DNA from: a bacterium
GTDB taxonomy: Bacteria > Verrucomicrobiota > Verrucomicrobiia > Verrucomicrobiales > Akkermansiaceae
Direction: 5' to 3'
DNA length: 64,000 bases
Assembly (NCBI GenBank): GCA_018222765.1
Contig: JAAEZT010000012.1
Location: 47,472-111,471, forward strand
Part shown: positions 1 through 9,510 of the stretch, in pieces
Layout: the number at the start of each line of letters is the position of its first letter
How positions within the stretch are numbered: position 1 is the first letter of the stretch
The notes under the pieces: generated by a model
Database searches by the model: none
Seen by the model: only the letters and a program-made list of their open reading frames with translations
What the model was told of the DNA's origin: nothing
Made by a program: the position numbers and the translations under genes

Positions 1-195
1 AAGTCGCTGACTGAAGATGATCTCAACGCGAATTTGGACGACTACGGGAAGAATCAGAAGCGATTGAAGCTTCCGAATGTCGAGGATTGGAAAAAGCTGC
101 CGCCGGCCAAGGTGAATGAAGCACGCGAAGCAGGATTTAAGAACGAAGCCAAGCCGAAGAAAAAAGTGTCGCAGTCGGGCTCAAAAAAAAAGTAG
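1..195 (+). CDS. C-terminal tail of an unidentified protein (5' end outside window)
   Basis: Reading frame 1 is open from the window edge to a TAG at 193-195, giving 64 residues rich in Lys, Asn and Asp and ending in a lysine tail. No family is recognisable from this tail. The last codons run through nine consecutive A (183-191). One extra A there would carry this frame straight into the dehydrogenase ORF that follows. The piece may therefore be the upstream part of that protein and not a separate gene. A lysine-rich tail is also a natural ending for PVC sulfatases and similar exported proteins, so both readings stay open. Confidence 0.5.
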   Translation, partial: KSLTEDDLNANLDDYGKNQKRLKLPNVEDWKKLPPAKVNEAREAGFKNEAKPKKKVSQSGSKKK

Positions 196-242
196 AGGGT
201 GAATGGATTTACCAAAGTCCGCTGATAAAAAGCGGCGGGAAA

Positions 243-3233
243 GTGAAGTTTGCGGAGATCGATCTTCCGCTTAAAAAACGAGATCTCTATTTGGCAGTAT
301 CCGGTGAGGGAGACATTAGTCACGACTGGGCTGACTGGTTGGAGCCGAAGATTACCCTCAAGGATGGAAACCTTGTTGATCTCACTGGAATCAAATGGGA
401 GTCGGCAACCACCGGGCACGCAAGGGTTCAGATCGGGAGGAACTGTGAGGGAAAGCCGCTGAGCGCAGGAGGCAAGGTTTATCAAAAGGGGATCGGAGTG
501 CATGCCCGGTCAATGATTCACTATCGACTACCGGAGGGTGCGAAGAGGTTTCAAGCCAAGGTGGCTTTGGATGACGGTGGAGCAATCAGGGATGGCGGGA
601 GGACGCCGGCCTCGGTGCGATTTTTCGTGTTTGATAAAAAGCCTGCCAAGATTCCCGAGGGACAGGTCGAAGCCTTTGACCCCGATTCGCTTGAGGCGGA
701 AAAAGTTCCCGTTACTGCCTTTGAGGTGCCGGATGATTTGGAGGTAACCGTCTGGGCCACGAGCCCGATGCTCTACAATCCCACGAATATGGATACGGAT
801 GCCAAGGGGCGGATTTGGGTGGCGGAAGGAGTGAACTATCGTCGGCATCAAAAGCGTCGTTCCGAGGGAGATCGCATTGTCGTCCTCCAAGACACCAATG
901 GTGATGGAAAAGCTGATAGCTCGCATACCTTTGTGCAGGATCCCGAGTTGGTCGCTCCCCTTGGCGTGAGTGTGCTCGATAATCAAATCGTGGTGGCCCA
1001 GCCGCCTCATCTGATCGTTTACACCGACGTTGACCGGAATCTCCGATTCGACCCGAAGGTCGATAAGCGGGAGAATCTTCTCTCGGGTTTCAATGGCAAG
1101 AATCACGATCATAGTCTTCATGCTGTGGTTGCCGGTCCAGATGGAAAGTGGTACTTCAACCAGGGAAACTGTGGGGCGATGTTTACCTCGAAGGACGGCA
1201 AGACCTTCAAGATTGGCGGGCCGTATCGAGGTGGTGGGGGAGAGTGGTTCGTCGATAATATTAAATTCGGCGGTGAGAAAAGTGATGACGGCCATGTCTG
1301 GGTCGGTGGCTTTGCTGGCAAGATGGATCCCGATGGGAAGAATGTGCAGATCATCGGGCATGGCTTTCGGAATAGCTACGAACACACCGTGACTTCGATG
1401 GGAGATGTCTTTCAGAATGACAACGACGACCCGCCGGCGTGTCGCACTACATGGTTGATGGAAGGCGGATTCCTGGGCTTCTTTTCGCCCGATGGAAAGC
1501 GAACCTGGCAGGCTGATCGCCGACCGGGGCAATCGGTTCCGCGCGCGCATTGGCGTCAGGATGATCCGGGGACGCTTCCGCCGGGCGATGTTTATGGTGG
1601 TGGATCACCGACTGGCATTTGCTACTACGAACACGGAGCCTTACCGAAGAAATACGAGGGTCTTCTCTTGAGTTGCGAGGCGGCGAAGCGGGTGGTTTAT
1701 GGATATCACCCAAAGCCCGAAGGCGCGAACTTCAAGCTGGAGCGATTTGATTTCTTCAAGAGTAAGAGCGGGAATATGTTCCGCCCCTCAGATGTTATGG
1801 TTGGAGCCGATGGTGCGATTTATGTTGCGGATTGGTATGATCCAGGAGTCGGTGGCCACGCGGATCGGGATGGAAGTTGCAGTGGAACGATTTATCGAAT
1901 CGCGCCGAGAGGATTTAAGCCGAAGCTTTCGCAAGCAGGGCAATCGAATTCCATCACAGAGGCGGTCAAGATGCTGAAGAGCCCGGCGATCAATGTGCGC
2001 TATGCGGGATTCAAAATACTCCGCGATACCGGGCCCAAGGCCTTGCCTGCCCTCATGGAGGTGATGAGAGATTCGAACAAGTATGTTCGTGCCCGCGCGA
2101 TTCATTTGCTGCCATACATGGGGAAAGAGGGAAGGATGGTGCTCAATGGTCTGCTCGGAAATAAGTCCGCAGGAATGCGCCTCATGGCGATGCGTTCTTT
2201 GAGAGCCGCTGGCGAAGATCCCGTGAGGCTCGCAAAAGCTCTGGTGGGTGATGCGAGTCCCCAAGTGCGCCGGGAGGTTGCTGTCGCTCTACGAGATGTT
2301 GATCCACAGGCGAAGATCCCTTTGGCTGTGGAATTGCTTCATCATTACGACGGAGACCGAACCTATCTTGAAGCCTGCGGCTTTGCTGCGGAAGGAGTGG
2401 AGGAAAAAGTTTGGAATGGATTGCGCCTTGTTAAAAAGGGAGCCGGTGCTTTGGATTGGAATCCGAACCTGGCGAGGATCGCCTGGCGGCTCAAGATTCC
2501 GTCTTTGATTCCTGCGCTTCACGAACGCGCGGCGAGTCCGAAGCTCTCAGATGCGGATCGTTTGTTCGCAGTTGATTCCTTGGCCTTCATTGATGACGTT
2601 AAGTCGGTGCCCGCGATGGCGTCTCTGGCCAAAGTTCCCGGTCCGGTGGGGGCGTCGGCTTCGCAGTGGTTGATTCATCTTTCCAATACCCGGTGGTCTC
2701 AGTTCGGAGTGAAGGATGTTCTTAAGAAAGAAGGTATTTACGACCCCAGCAAGGTGGAGATTGTTTCGGTGCTTGTTCCTGAGGCTACGAAATCGTCGCT
2801 TCCTCCGCTGAAGGATTTAATGAAGTTGAAGGGCGATATTGCCCGGGGGAAGACGACGGCAGCGCGTTGTATCATGTGTCATCAGATCGAAGGACAGGGC
2901 GTGAACTTTGGTCCTGATCTGAAGGGGTGGATTGAGCGGCAGGGCAAAGAGATGTTTTTGCGTTCCGTGGTCAATCCGTCCGAGCAGATTGCGCAAGGTT
3001 ATACTGGCTCGTCGGTCAAGTTGAAGGAGGGTGGCGAAGTGCAAGGCTTGGTCTTGAGTAAGTCGAATCCAGTCATTGTTCAGTCCCAGGGTGGACTGGT
3101 GCAGATGATTCCTGCCGACAAGGTTGAGAAAGTGAGCAACATGGCACATTCGCTGATGCTTTCGGCCGATCAATTGGGGCTGAGCGCCCAAGATTTGGCT
3201 GACCTGACCTCGTATCTTGAAACCTTGAAGTGA
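243..3233 (+). CDS. NPCBM / PVC-type dehydrogenase / HEAT / haem c protein
   Basis: Large modular protein of 996 residues if read from GTG 243. Domains in order: an NPCBM-like carbohydrate-binding beta-sandwich (about 1-130), a PVC-type membrane-bound dehydrogenase beta-propeller resembling sorbosone dehydrogenase (about 165-560), HEAT-type repeats (about 570-760), and the PVC haem-binding C-terminal domain with CIMCH (C876, C879, H880). Family knowledge suggests periplasmic sugar oxidation with electrons passed to a c-type haem; the substrate is unknown. The start is doubtful. GTG 243 has no clear ribosome binding site and no signal peptide follows. The frame stays open upstream to 141, and the NPCBM fold seems to begin before residue 1. 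A missing A in the run at 183-191 would fuse it to the preceding ORF. Confidence 0.8.
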   Translation: MKFAEIDLPLKKRDLYLAVSGEGDISHDWADWLEPKITLKDGNLVDLTGIKWESATTGHARVQIGRNCEGKPLSAGGKVYQKGIGVHARSMIHYRLPEGAKRFQAKVALDDGGAIRDGGRTPASVRFFVFDKKPAKIPEGQVEAFDPDSLEAEKVPVTAFEVPDDLEVTVWATSPMLYNPTNMDTDAKGRIWVAEGVNYRRHQKRRSEGDRIVVLQDTNGDGKADSSHTFVQDPELVAPLGVSVLDNQIVVAQPPHLIVYTDVDRNLRFDPKVDKRENLLSGFNGKNHDHSLHAVVAGPDGKWYFNQGNCGAMFTSKDGKTFKIGGPYRGGGGEWFVDNIKFGGEKSDDGHVWVGGFAGKMDPDGKNVQIIGHGFRNSYEHTVTSMGDVFQNDNDDPPACRTTWLMEGGFLGFFSPDGKRTWQADRRPGQSVPRAHWRQDDPGTLPPGDVYGGGSPTGICYYEHGALPKKYEGLLLSCEAAKRVVYGYHPKPEGANFKLERFDFFKSKSGNMFRPSDVMVGADGAIYVADWYDPGVGGHADRDGSCSGTIYRIAPRGFKPKLSQAGQSNSITEAVKMLKSPAINVRYAGFKILRDTGPKALPALMEVMRDSNKYVRARAIHLLPYMGKEGRMVLNGLLGNKSAGMRLMAMRSLRAAGEDPVRLAKALVGDASPQVRREVAVALRDVDPQAKIPLAVELLHHYDGDRTYLEACGFAAEGVEEKVWNGLRLVKKGAGALDWNPNLARIAWRLKIPSLIPALHERAASPKLSDADRLFAVDSLAFIDDVKSVPAMASLAKVPGPVGASASQWLIHLSNTRWSQFGVKDVLKKEGIYDPSKVEIVSVLVPEATKSSLPPLKDLMKLKGDIARGKTTAARCIMCHQIEGQGVNFGPDLKGWIERQGKEMFLRSVVNPSEQIAQGYTGSSVKLKEGGEVQGLVLSKSNPVIVQSQGGLVQMIPADKVEKVSNMAHSLMLSADQLGLSAQDLADLTSYLETLK

Positions 3234-3267
3234 TCTTGTTTTGACGGATGGTGAGCGGGAGGGTTTT

Positions 3268-5502
3268 ATGACTCTTATGATTCGTTTGATATTGGTGGGG
3301 CTTTTGCTCCCTAGTCCGCTATGGGCGCAAGGTCTCTCCGCGCTTCCCGATGGCATGGCTCCGAATGACTCCCGTTTGGAGGCTCCGGTGACGCTTCACG
3401 ATTACCATCCCTTTCGTCCGGTTGCTTCCAAAGAAGAATGGAGGGGACGTCAGGAGGAAATCGTGCGTCGGATTGCGGTAAGTTGTGGCTTGTGGCCACA
3501 GCCGACCAAGACGCCGCTCAATGCCGTCATTCACAAAAAGATTGATCAAGGGGACTATACTGTTGAAGCAGTGTTATTTGAATCGATGCCGGGTCATTAT
3601 GTGACAGGGAGTTTGTATCGTCCCGCCGGTGAGTCCCTGAAGATCGGGGTGAAAAATGGCAATCGTCCCGGTGTGCTCTGCGCACATGGGCATTGGCACG
3701 ATGCCCGCTACGCGCACAAATCCGATGACCATGCGAAGCGAGAGATCGCGATTGGAGCCGAGCGTTTTTTGAATGGAGGTAAATCTGTTCATCAGGCGCG
3801 TTGTGTTCAGTTGGCGCGGATGGGGTGTGTTGTTTTCTTTTACGACATGCTGGGCAATGCCGACTCGATGCAGTTTCCCGAACACCGCCGTGGGCCCCGT
3901 CCCGAAACCAATGGCGAGAAAATGGGCGAGTGGGGCTTTGTCTCAAAAAATGCCTCGGCGCGATTGCAGACAAATTTTGGTTTGCAGACATGGAATAGTA
4001 TTCGCTCACTGGATTTTGTTCTGGGATTGGACGGCGTGGATCCGGAGCGAATTCTCGTCACCGGGGCGAGTGGAGGTGCGACGCAAACGATGATGGTCAG
4101 CGCCCTCGATGAGCGGGTGAAAGCGGCTTTCCCCTGCGTCATGGTTTCCACTGCGATGCAAGGCGGTTGCACTTGTGAGAACGGGCACTACTTGCGAATA
4201 GGGCAGGGGAATGTCGATATCGCGGCGGCTGTTGCTCCTCGTCCCTTGGGGTTAACGGCTGCTGACGACTGGACGATTGAACTGAAGGAGAAAGGTCATC
4301 CCGATTTGAAGAAACTTTATGAAATGGTCGGGGCTCCCCGGAATTATGAAGCGCATTTCGACGTTCATTATAAGCACAATTACAACCACGTCTCGCGGAC
4401 GCATCTTTATCAGTTTGTAAATCGGCATTTCGCCCTGGGGCTGAAGTCGCCCGTGTTGGAGCGTGATTTTGAATTGCTCGGGCAGAAGGAGTTATCGGTG
4501 TTCAATGAAGTCCATCCCAAACCTTTGGGAAAACAAGTTGGTTTGCCTCATGAGAAAGCCCTCAATGAATGGTGGGCCGAGGATTCGGACCGGCAGATTC
4601 AGGCGCTTTTAACGCCAAAGACGTCCGAGCAATTTGCAAAGACCCGGGAAGTGGTCGGTGGCGCGTTGAAGGTGATGATCGGGCGGGGTTTGCCTTCAGT
4701 TGGGGAGGTGAATTTTGAACTGGTTGGCAAGGAAACCCGGGATGGTTTCATGGAGCTGAGTGGTCTTGTTCAAAACACGGAGCATGGTGAAGAAATTCCA
4801 GCATCTTTTCTCTATCCGCTCGGATCGTGGTCGGGCCATTTGGTAATTTGGCTGTCGCCTGAGGGAAAGAAAGGGATGTTTCAAAGTGGCGATAAACCAA
4901 TTAACGAAGTACGGAGGCTCTTGAAGCAAGGTGTCGCGGTGATGGGCTTGGATCTCTTTGCGCAGGGTGAGTTTTTGAAATCAGCGGCTCTTGCGAAATC
5001 GAGGGGTAAGAATGCCGACGTCATATACTCGAAGAATCAGAATGTAAAATTACCCACCGATAGCTGGCAACGATCTCCGGTTTACTACTATGGCTACAAC
5101 CACAGCACCTTCGCTCGTCGCGTTCATGATGTGCTGACTGCGGTGGCATTTGCGCAGCACAGCGAAAACTATGACGTGAAGAAACTTTCCCTGGTCGCTC
5201 CGAAGGGTGCCGGGCATTGGGCGGCAGCGGTTCGGGCCGTGGTCGGGGGAGAGGTGATTCAAAAAGCGTGGATCGACACGAGTGGGTTTAGATTCGCCAA
5301 TCTGAAAAACCACTGGGACGCCAATTTCCTTCCGGGTGCGGTTAAGTATGGTGACATCGCCGCTCTTCTCACCCTGAATGCGCCCTTCGACACTGCCTTG
5401 CTCGATGAAGAGCTGCTGACCGAATCGCTAAAAAAATTAGCAGCTAAAACCGGAGGTAAGGTTTCCCCAAGGAAAGACCTCGTAGCCTATTTCTTGAGGT
5501 GA
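3268..5502 (+). CDS. Secreted tandem alpha/beta hydrolase, acetyl xylan esterase type
   Basis: Exported hydrolase of 744 residues. ATG 3268 is chosen over the upstream TTG 3241 because GGGAGGG lies just before it and a signal peptide (MTLMIRLILVGLLLPSPLWA) follows at once. The N-terminal half has the acetyl-xylan-esterase/Abhydrolase_7 layout, with nucleophile elbow G-A-S268-G-G and a later His-rich stretch (HYKHNYNHVSRTH). The C-terminal half looks like a second alpha/beta-hydrolase fold, but its elbow reads PKGAGHW with no serine, so it is probably non-catalytic. Likely role is deacylation of polysaccharide or oligosaccharide in the periplasm. It lies 34 bp after the dehydrogenase, probably co-transcribed, and overlaps the convergent CE15 gene by 16 bp. 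Confidence 0.8.
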   Translation: MTLMIRLILVGLLLPSPLWAQGLSALPDGMAPNDSRLEAPVTLHDYHPFRPVASKEEWRGRQEEIVRRIAVSCGLWPQPTKTPLNAVIHKKIDQGDYTVEAVLFESMPGHYVTGSLYRPAGESLKIGVKNGNRPGVLCAHGHWHDARYAHKSDDHAKREIAIGAERFLNGGKSVHQARCVQLARMGCVVFFYDMLGNADSMQFPEHRRGPRPETNGEKMGEWGFVSKNASARLQTNFGLQTWNSIRSLDFVLGLDGVDPERILVTGASGGATQTMMVSALDERVKAAFPCVMVSTAMQGGCTCENGHYLRIGQGNVDIAAAVAPRPLGLTAADDWTIELKEKGHPDLKKLYEMVGAPRNYEAHFDVHYKHNYNHVSRTHLYQFVNRHFALGLKSPVLERDFELLGQKELSVFNEVHPKPLGKQVGLPHEKALNEWWAEDSDRQIQALLTPKTSEQFAKTREVVGGALKVMIGRGLPSVGEVNFELVGKETRDGFMELSGLVQNTEHGEEIPASFLYPLGSWSGHLVIWLSPEGKKGMFQSGDKPINEVRRLLKQGVAVMGLDLFAQGEFLKSAALAKSRGKNADVIYSKNQNVKLPTDSWQRSPVYYYGYNHSTFARRVHDVLTAVAFAQHSENYDVKKLSLVAPKGAGHWAAAVRAVVGGEVIQKAWIDTSGFRFANLKNHWDANFLPGAVKYGDIAALLTLNAPFDTALLDEELLTESLKKLAAKTGGKVSPRKDLVAYFLR

Positions 5503-6722
5503 TGATCGGCGAAGTTCATGAACTGAGTCCAGTCGAACGTTTCAATCGAGTGGCCTCCGTTGCGGATGTGGTAACCGACGTCTGACTTGATGATGGCTCT
5601 ACCGACTGGCGGGCAATTTTCGGATTCAAGGCCCTTTTTTCCGAGGAGTTTGTATGCTGGGCTCGCGTGGTAGGCGGAAAGGTATTCTCCTCTGCCGTCT
5701 GCCCAGGTGTCTCCGACAGCGCTATGAACGTAGATGGGGCGTGGAGCAATGCATGCGAGGAGCATGTGTTGATCGACGGGAAGGTCATCTTCGTTGTTGA
5801 CGAATTTCCAGGCATTACGACAAAGCCAGTAGGGGAATCGGGTGACCATTTTTTCAAGCGTCTCGCCTGATTTGCGTCGCCACAGGGCGGCGCCGGCGCA
5901 ACCGGATTGAGCAGAGATAGCGAGAGCGAAACGTCGGTCTTGGGCCGCAGTCCAGAGAGTTGCCTTACCCATCTTGGAATGTCCCATGATTGCGACCCGC
6001 TCGGCGTCGATGTCTTTGTCGGTTTCGAGGTAGTCCATCGCCCGTGAAGCGCCCCAGGCCACTGTGGAGAGAACGCCCCATTCAGATGCCTTCGGGAAAC
6101 TCTGCCCTTTGGGGTAAAAGAGCTTGTGAATGCCTTTTAGGAATTCCACTTCATTGTGTCTCACGAGATCTTGTTGGTAGACCGCGATAAAGCCGTAGCC
6201 GCGCTTGAAAAACTCTCCGATGGGCCATCCGTTTTTGAAGCAATTTCTTTTGAGGAAGTGAACATCGAAATCGTTTCCATGAGTGCTGCTGAAACTGTGT
6301 TTCATGAAGGCTGGGACGGGTTTATCGACATTGTTGGGAACGAAGACGAGAATGAGCATGTCAACCCGGCCTCTCTCATTTTCGAATCTGATACGGACGT
6401 CTTTGCGAGTGCCTTTTCCGCCGAGAAAGTTCTTGTCCTCTTTGAGAACCTTGAAGCTCGTCTTGATTGGCGAGGATGGTTTTGGAACAGTACCGTATAC
6501 CAAATTCCCAAAGAGGGACATGATTTGAGGACGCCGAATGTTGAACCATTCTTCGGGTGTTGTGATTGGCTTTCCTTCTGAAGAAGTTAAGAGAGGGGGT
6601 AGGTCGTAGGCCGGAAGATTTTCTTCGTCGTAATTAACGTCTTTGTCGAGTTCTTTGGGCTCCTTTGCCTCAAGAGCGCAAATTGACGCGACATACAGAA
6701 GGAGCGATAGGATGGATTTCAT
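5487..6722 (-). CDS. 4-O-methyl-glucuronoyl methylesterase-like protein (CE15)
   Basis: 411 residues with an N-terminal signal peptide. The fold is that of the CE15 glucuronoyl esterases, which cleave ester bonds between glucuronic acid (in xylan or similar) and alcohols such as lignin or methanol. The nucleophile elbow is G-H-S249-K-M-G-K, the bacterial form of the family motif, and the catalytic His is in GGH391S near the C-terminus. Q272 (in AQSGCAGAAL) sits where fungal enzymes carry the catalytic Glu; the GDTWADGRGEYL loop (about 337-348) may supply the acid, as in many bacterial members. It lies downstream of the PQQ-type dehydrogenase with a 9 bp gap, probably one transcript. Confidence 0.88.
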   Translation of the reverse strand: MKSILSLLLYVASICALEAKEPKELDKDVNYDEENLPAYDLPPLLTSSEGKPITTPEEWFNIRRPQIMSLFGNLVYGTVPKPSSPIKTSFKVLKEDKNFLGGKGTRKDVRIRFENERGRVDMLILVFVPNNVDKPVPAFMKHSFSSTHGNDFDVHFLKRNCFKNGWPIGEFFKRGYGFIAVYQQDLVRHNEVEFLKGIHKLFYPKGQSFPKASEWGVLSTVAWGASRAMDYLETDKDIDAERVAIMGHSKMGKATLWTAAQDRRFALAISAQSGCAGAALWRRKSGETLEKMVTRFPYWLCRNAWKFVNNEDDLPVDQHMLLACIAPRPIYVHSAVGDTWADGRGEYLSAYHASPAYKLLGKKGLESENCPPVGRAIIKSDVGYHIRNGGHSIETFDWTQFMNFADHHLKK

Positions 6723-6731
6723 CGGGCGCTA

Positions 6732-7886
6732 CTATTTGGATGAAATTGTGTAGATCTTGTGGTCGTGCGACAGAATGAGCATTTCACCCGAGGCGTCTTG
6801 GACAAAAGCAGTGGGACGGAACTTGGCCATCTTTTCGGGGCGGTTGTAGATTTTGATATTCTTGGGCTTTTGTCCTTCCTGATAGTCGAGGGCCCAGATC
6901 GTTCCAAATCCCCAATCGGCGTAGATGTAGTGGCCCTTTAGCTTGGGAACTGACTTTCCATGGTAGTGGTAACCGCCGGTGATGGAGATGCCGTCTTGGC
7001 GGCCATACTCAAAGATGGGATCGATGAAGCTTGATCCTTCGGGCGGGTCATCCTGACGAATGGTTTTGGCGTGTGTTCCTTCCATGAAGGACCAGCCGTA
7101 GTTGCCGCCTTTTTTGATGATGTCGATTTCCTCGTAATGCCCTTGGCCTACGTCGGCGCACCAGAGTTGTTTGGTTTTGGGATGGAAGGAAAGTCCCCAG
7201 GGGTTACGAAGTCCGAGGGCGTAGATTTCCGGATGCCAGCCTTCTTTTTTCAGGAAAGGATTGTCATTTGGTAGTCCATAAGGACGGTTGCCGCTGCGCG
7301 AGTCGGGGTCGATGCGGAGGATCTTACCATTGTAGGCGAAGGTGTTTTGCGCGAGGCGTTGCACGTCGTTGCTTTTTCCCCCATCGCCAACCGCGATGTA
7401 AAGAAGTCCGTCGGGTCCGAAGAGAATGTTCCCGGAGTTGTGGTTCCAGAAAGGTTGCGGGATGCGAAGGAGAACGCGCTCGGTGGAGGGGTCAGCTTTG
7501 GACGGATTGTTAACGGAGGTCTTCATTTCGCTCAGCACGGTGTGCTTGGGTTCCTGAAGGGTGTAGTAGATGTAGAATTTCCGGTTTTTTGCGAAGTTAG
7601 GATGAAAGGCGAGTCCGAGGAGACCTTCTTCGAATTGTTTGTCGATGAGGGGGCGCGTGGTGAGGTCGAGGAAGGTGACTTCTCTGGATGAGGAGCGATC
7701 CTTGGGGAGAATGGTAATTTTGCCAAACTGCTGAACGAGAAACAGGCGGTCTGAGCCATCGGGCGGAATGGCGAGGTCGACCGGGAGCTTGAGTTTCTGG
7801 TTTTCGAAAGTTTGCGTGAGTTTGATCTGCGGAGCGGCGGTTGCGAGGAGTGAAGCCGAGAAGAAGAACGTGACGAGGAATCTCAT
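6732..7886 (-). CDS. PQQ-dependent aldose dehydrogenase-like protein (GSDH family)
   Basis: 384 residues with a signal peptide (MRFLVTFFFSASLLATAAP). It is a six-bladed beta-propeller of the soluble glucose/aldose sugar dehydrogenase family (Hedgehog-interacting-protein-like). Family hallmarks visible are EEGLLGLAFHPNF, PQPFWNHNSGNILFGPDG with the catalytic-type His, VGDGG, YALGLRNPWG, and ADVGQGHYEEIDII with GGNYGW. Members oxidise aldoses to lactones in the periplasm with PQQ bound in the propeller; no PQQ synthesis gene is in this window. The gene precedes the CE15 esterase in a two-gene unit and is divergent from the sulfatase at 8015, with about 130 bp of shared upstream DNA. Confidence 0.87.
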   Translation of the reverse strand: MRFLVTFFFSASLLATAAPQIKLTQTFENQKLKLPVDLAIPPDGSDRLFLVQQFGKITILPKDRSSSREVTFLDLTTRPLIDKQFEEGLLGLAFHPNFAKNRKFYIYYTLQEPKHTVLSEMKTSVNNPSKADPSTERVLLRIPQPFWNHNSGNILFGPDGLLYIAVGDGGKSNDVQRLAQNTFAYNGKILRIDPDSRSGNRPYGLPNDNPFLKKEGWHPEIYALGLRNPWGLSFHPKTKQLWCADVGQGHYEEIDIIKKGGNYGWSFMEGTHAKTIRQDDPPEGSSFIDPIFEYGRQDGISITGGYHYHGKSVPKLKGHYIYADWGFGTIWALDYQEGQKPKNIKIYNRPEKMAKFRPTAFVQDASGEMLILSHDHKIYTISSK

Positions 7887-8014
7887 GAGCGTATTGAAGG
7901 CAAAATTGAGGATCTTGCAAGCAGGCGCTCGGAAAATAGGGAGTGCGGCTCGGTGACTCCTCTGTCTGGTTGATTTTGCTCGCCGGGGCTTTCGCCTTGG
8001 CTAAATTACTAGGG

Positions 8015-9496
8015 ATGCGTTTGAAGATTTTATCAGGGTTTTTCATGCTGGGATCATTGGGCCTAGTTGAAGCTGCTCGTCCTAATGTCGTTTTCATTTT
8101 GACCGATGACCAGAGGTCCGATGCATTGAGCTGTATGGGGCATCCTCATTTGAAGACGCCCCGGATTGACCAGTTGGCGGCGGAAGGGGTCTTGTTTAAG
8201 AATCACTTCTGCACGACTTCCTTGTGCTCACCGAGCCGGGCTTCGATTTTGGGAGGGTTGTATGCGCATTCGCACGGGGTGGTGAACAATTTCACGGACT
8301 ATCCAAAGGGGCTTCCGACCTTTCCGCGTCAGCTTCAGGGCGCGGGATATTCCACAGCCTACATTGGTAAATGGCACATGGGCGAAGCGGACGATAGCAA
8401 GCGTCCGGGTTTTGATCACTTCGTGACACACCGGGGACAGGGAAAGTATTTCGACACGGAGTTTCGGGCCAACGATGGCGAGCGAAAAGTGGTTCCCGGC
8501 TACTACACCACGGTGGTCACAGACATGGCAATTGATTGGATGGAAAAGCAGGAGGGGGGAGAGAGACCCTTCATGTTGATGCTGGGGCACAAGGCGCCGC
8601 ACAGTTTTTATTTTCCCGAGCCGAAGTATGAGAATGCTTTTGATCAAGTTCGCGTGCCATATCCTCAGACGGCTTTTCAGTTGGATGACAAGCCGACTTG
8701 GATTAAGCAGCGCCTGAGCACCTGGCATGGGATCTACGGACCGCTTTTCGATTGGCGGAAGAAGTTCCCGGATACTTCGGCGGCAGGAATGCTTCACTTT
8801 GAGGATATGGTGCGGGCTTACTGGGGGACTTTGCTTTCAGTGGATGATTCGGTGGGTCGCATTTACGATTATCTCAAGCGGACTGGTCAGCTCGACAACA
8901 CGCTTTTCATTTTCACCAGCGACAATGGTTTGCTCGAAGGGGAGCATGGGATGGTGGACAAGCGAACGGGTCACGAGCCTTCATTGCGGATTCCCTTGGT
9001 TGTCCGCTATCCGGCCTTGGTCTCGCCCAAGTATCCAAAGAAAATCGAGGCGCAAACTTTGACTTTGGACTTTGCTTCCTCGATTTTGGAAATCTGCGGA
9101 GCTCCGCCTTTGAAGAAGACGCAGGGTAAGTCATGGAAGAAGCTCATCACCACCGGAGATCCCGAGTGGCGAACCAGTTGGTATTACGAATACAACTACG
9201 AGAAGCAATTTCCCTACACACCCAACGTGCGTGCTTTGCGGACCGATGAGTGGAAGTATATTCGCTATCCCCATGGTGATGGTTCTCCGGACAAGCACAT
9301 GGCGGAACTCTACAATTTGAAATCCGACCCCGGTGAAACGAGGAACTTGATCAAGGATGCCCGTTATGAGGCGTTGGTTGCCAAGTTGCGTGAGGAACTG
9401 GACCAGCGGATTCAAGAGGCCAATCCCGGGAAGAAGGATAAAATGCCCATGGATGAGGGAATAAAGGGGGAATTACCTGACGAGAAGATTCGATAG
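8015..9496 (+). CDS. Sulfatase, N-acetylglucosamine-6-sulfatase-like (S1 family)
   Basis: Secreted type I sulfatase of 493 residues. ATG 8015 gives a good signal peptide ([20 protein letters not shown]); the longer frame from 7943 would add a spurious hydrophobic stretch. The formylglycine motif is C71-S-P-S-R, metal-binding DDQ is near the N-terminus, GKWHMG lies in the core, and SDNG about two-thirds through. The HSHGVVNN segment after the active site resembles glucosamine-6-sulfatase-like enzymes (S1_11 and relatives), so hydrolysis of sulfate esters on amino sugars or galactans is likely, but the substrate cannot be read from sequence. It heads an operon with DUF1549/1553 and DUF1501 genes and closely resembles the sulfatase at 17235. 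Confidence 0.92.
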   Translation: MRLKILSGFFMLGSLGLVEAARPNVVFILTDDQRSDALSCMGHPHLKTPRIDQLAAEGVLFKNHFCTTSLCSPSRASILGGLYAHSHGVVNNFTDYPKGLPTFPRQLQGAGYSTAYIGKWHMGEADDSKRPGFDHFVTHRGQGKYFDTEFRANDGERKVVPGYYTTVVTDMAIDWMEKQEGGERPFMLMLGHKAPHSFYFPEPKYENAFDQVRVPYPQTAFQLDDKPTWIKQRLSTWHGIYGPLFDWRKKFPDTSAAGMLHFEDMVRAYWGTLLSVDDSVGRIYDYLKRTGQLDNTLFIFTSDNGLLEGEHGMVDKRTGHEPSLRIPLVVRYPALVSPKYPKKIEAQTLTLDFASSILEICGAPPLKKTQGKSWKKLITTGDPEWRTSWYYEYNYEKQFPYTPNVRALRTDEWKYIRYPHGDGSPDKHMAELYNLKSDPGETRNLIKDARYEALVAKLREELDQRIQEANPGKKDKMPMDEGIKGELPDEKIR

Positions 9497-9510
9497 AGCT
9501 TTTTTGAATC

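Noticed and set aside
7943..8014. N-terminal extension of the sulfatase
   Set aside because: It would put two hydrophobic stretches in a row; ATG 8015 alone gives a normal signal peptide.
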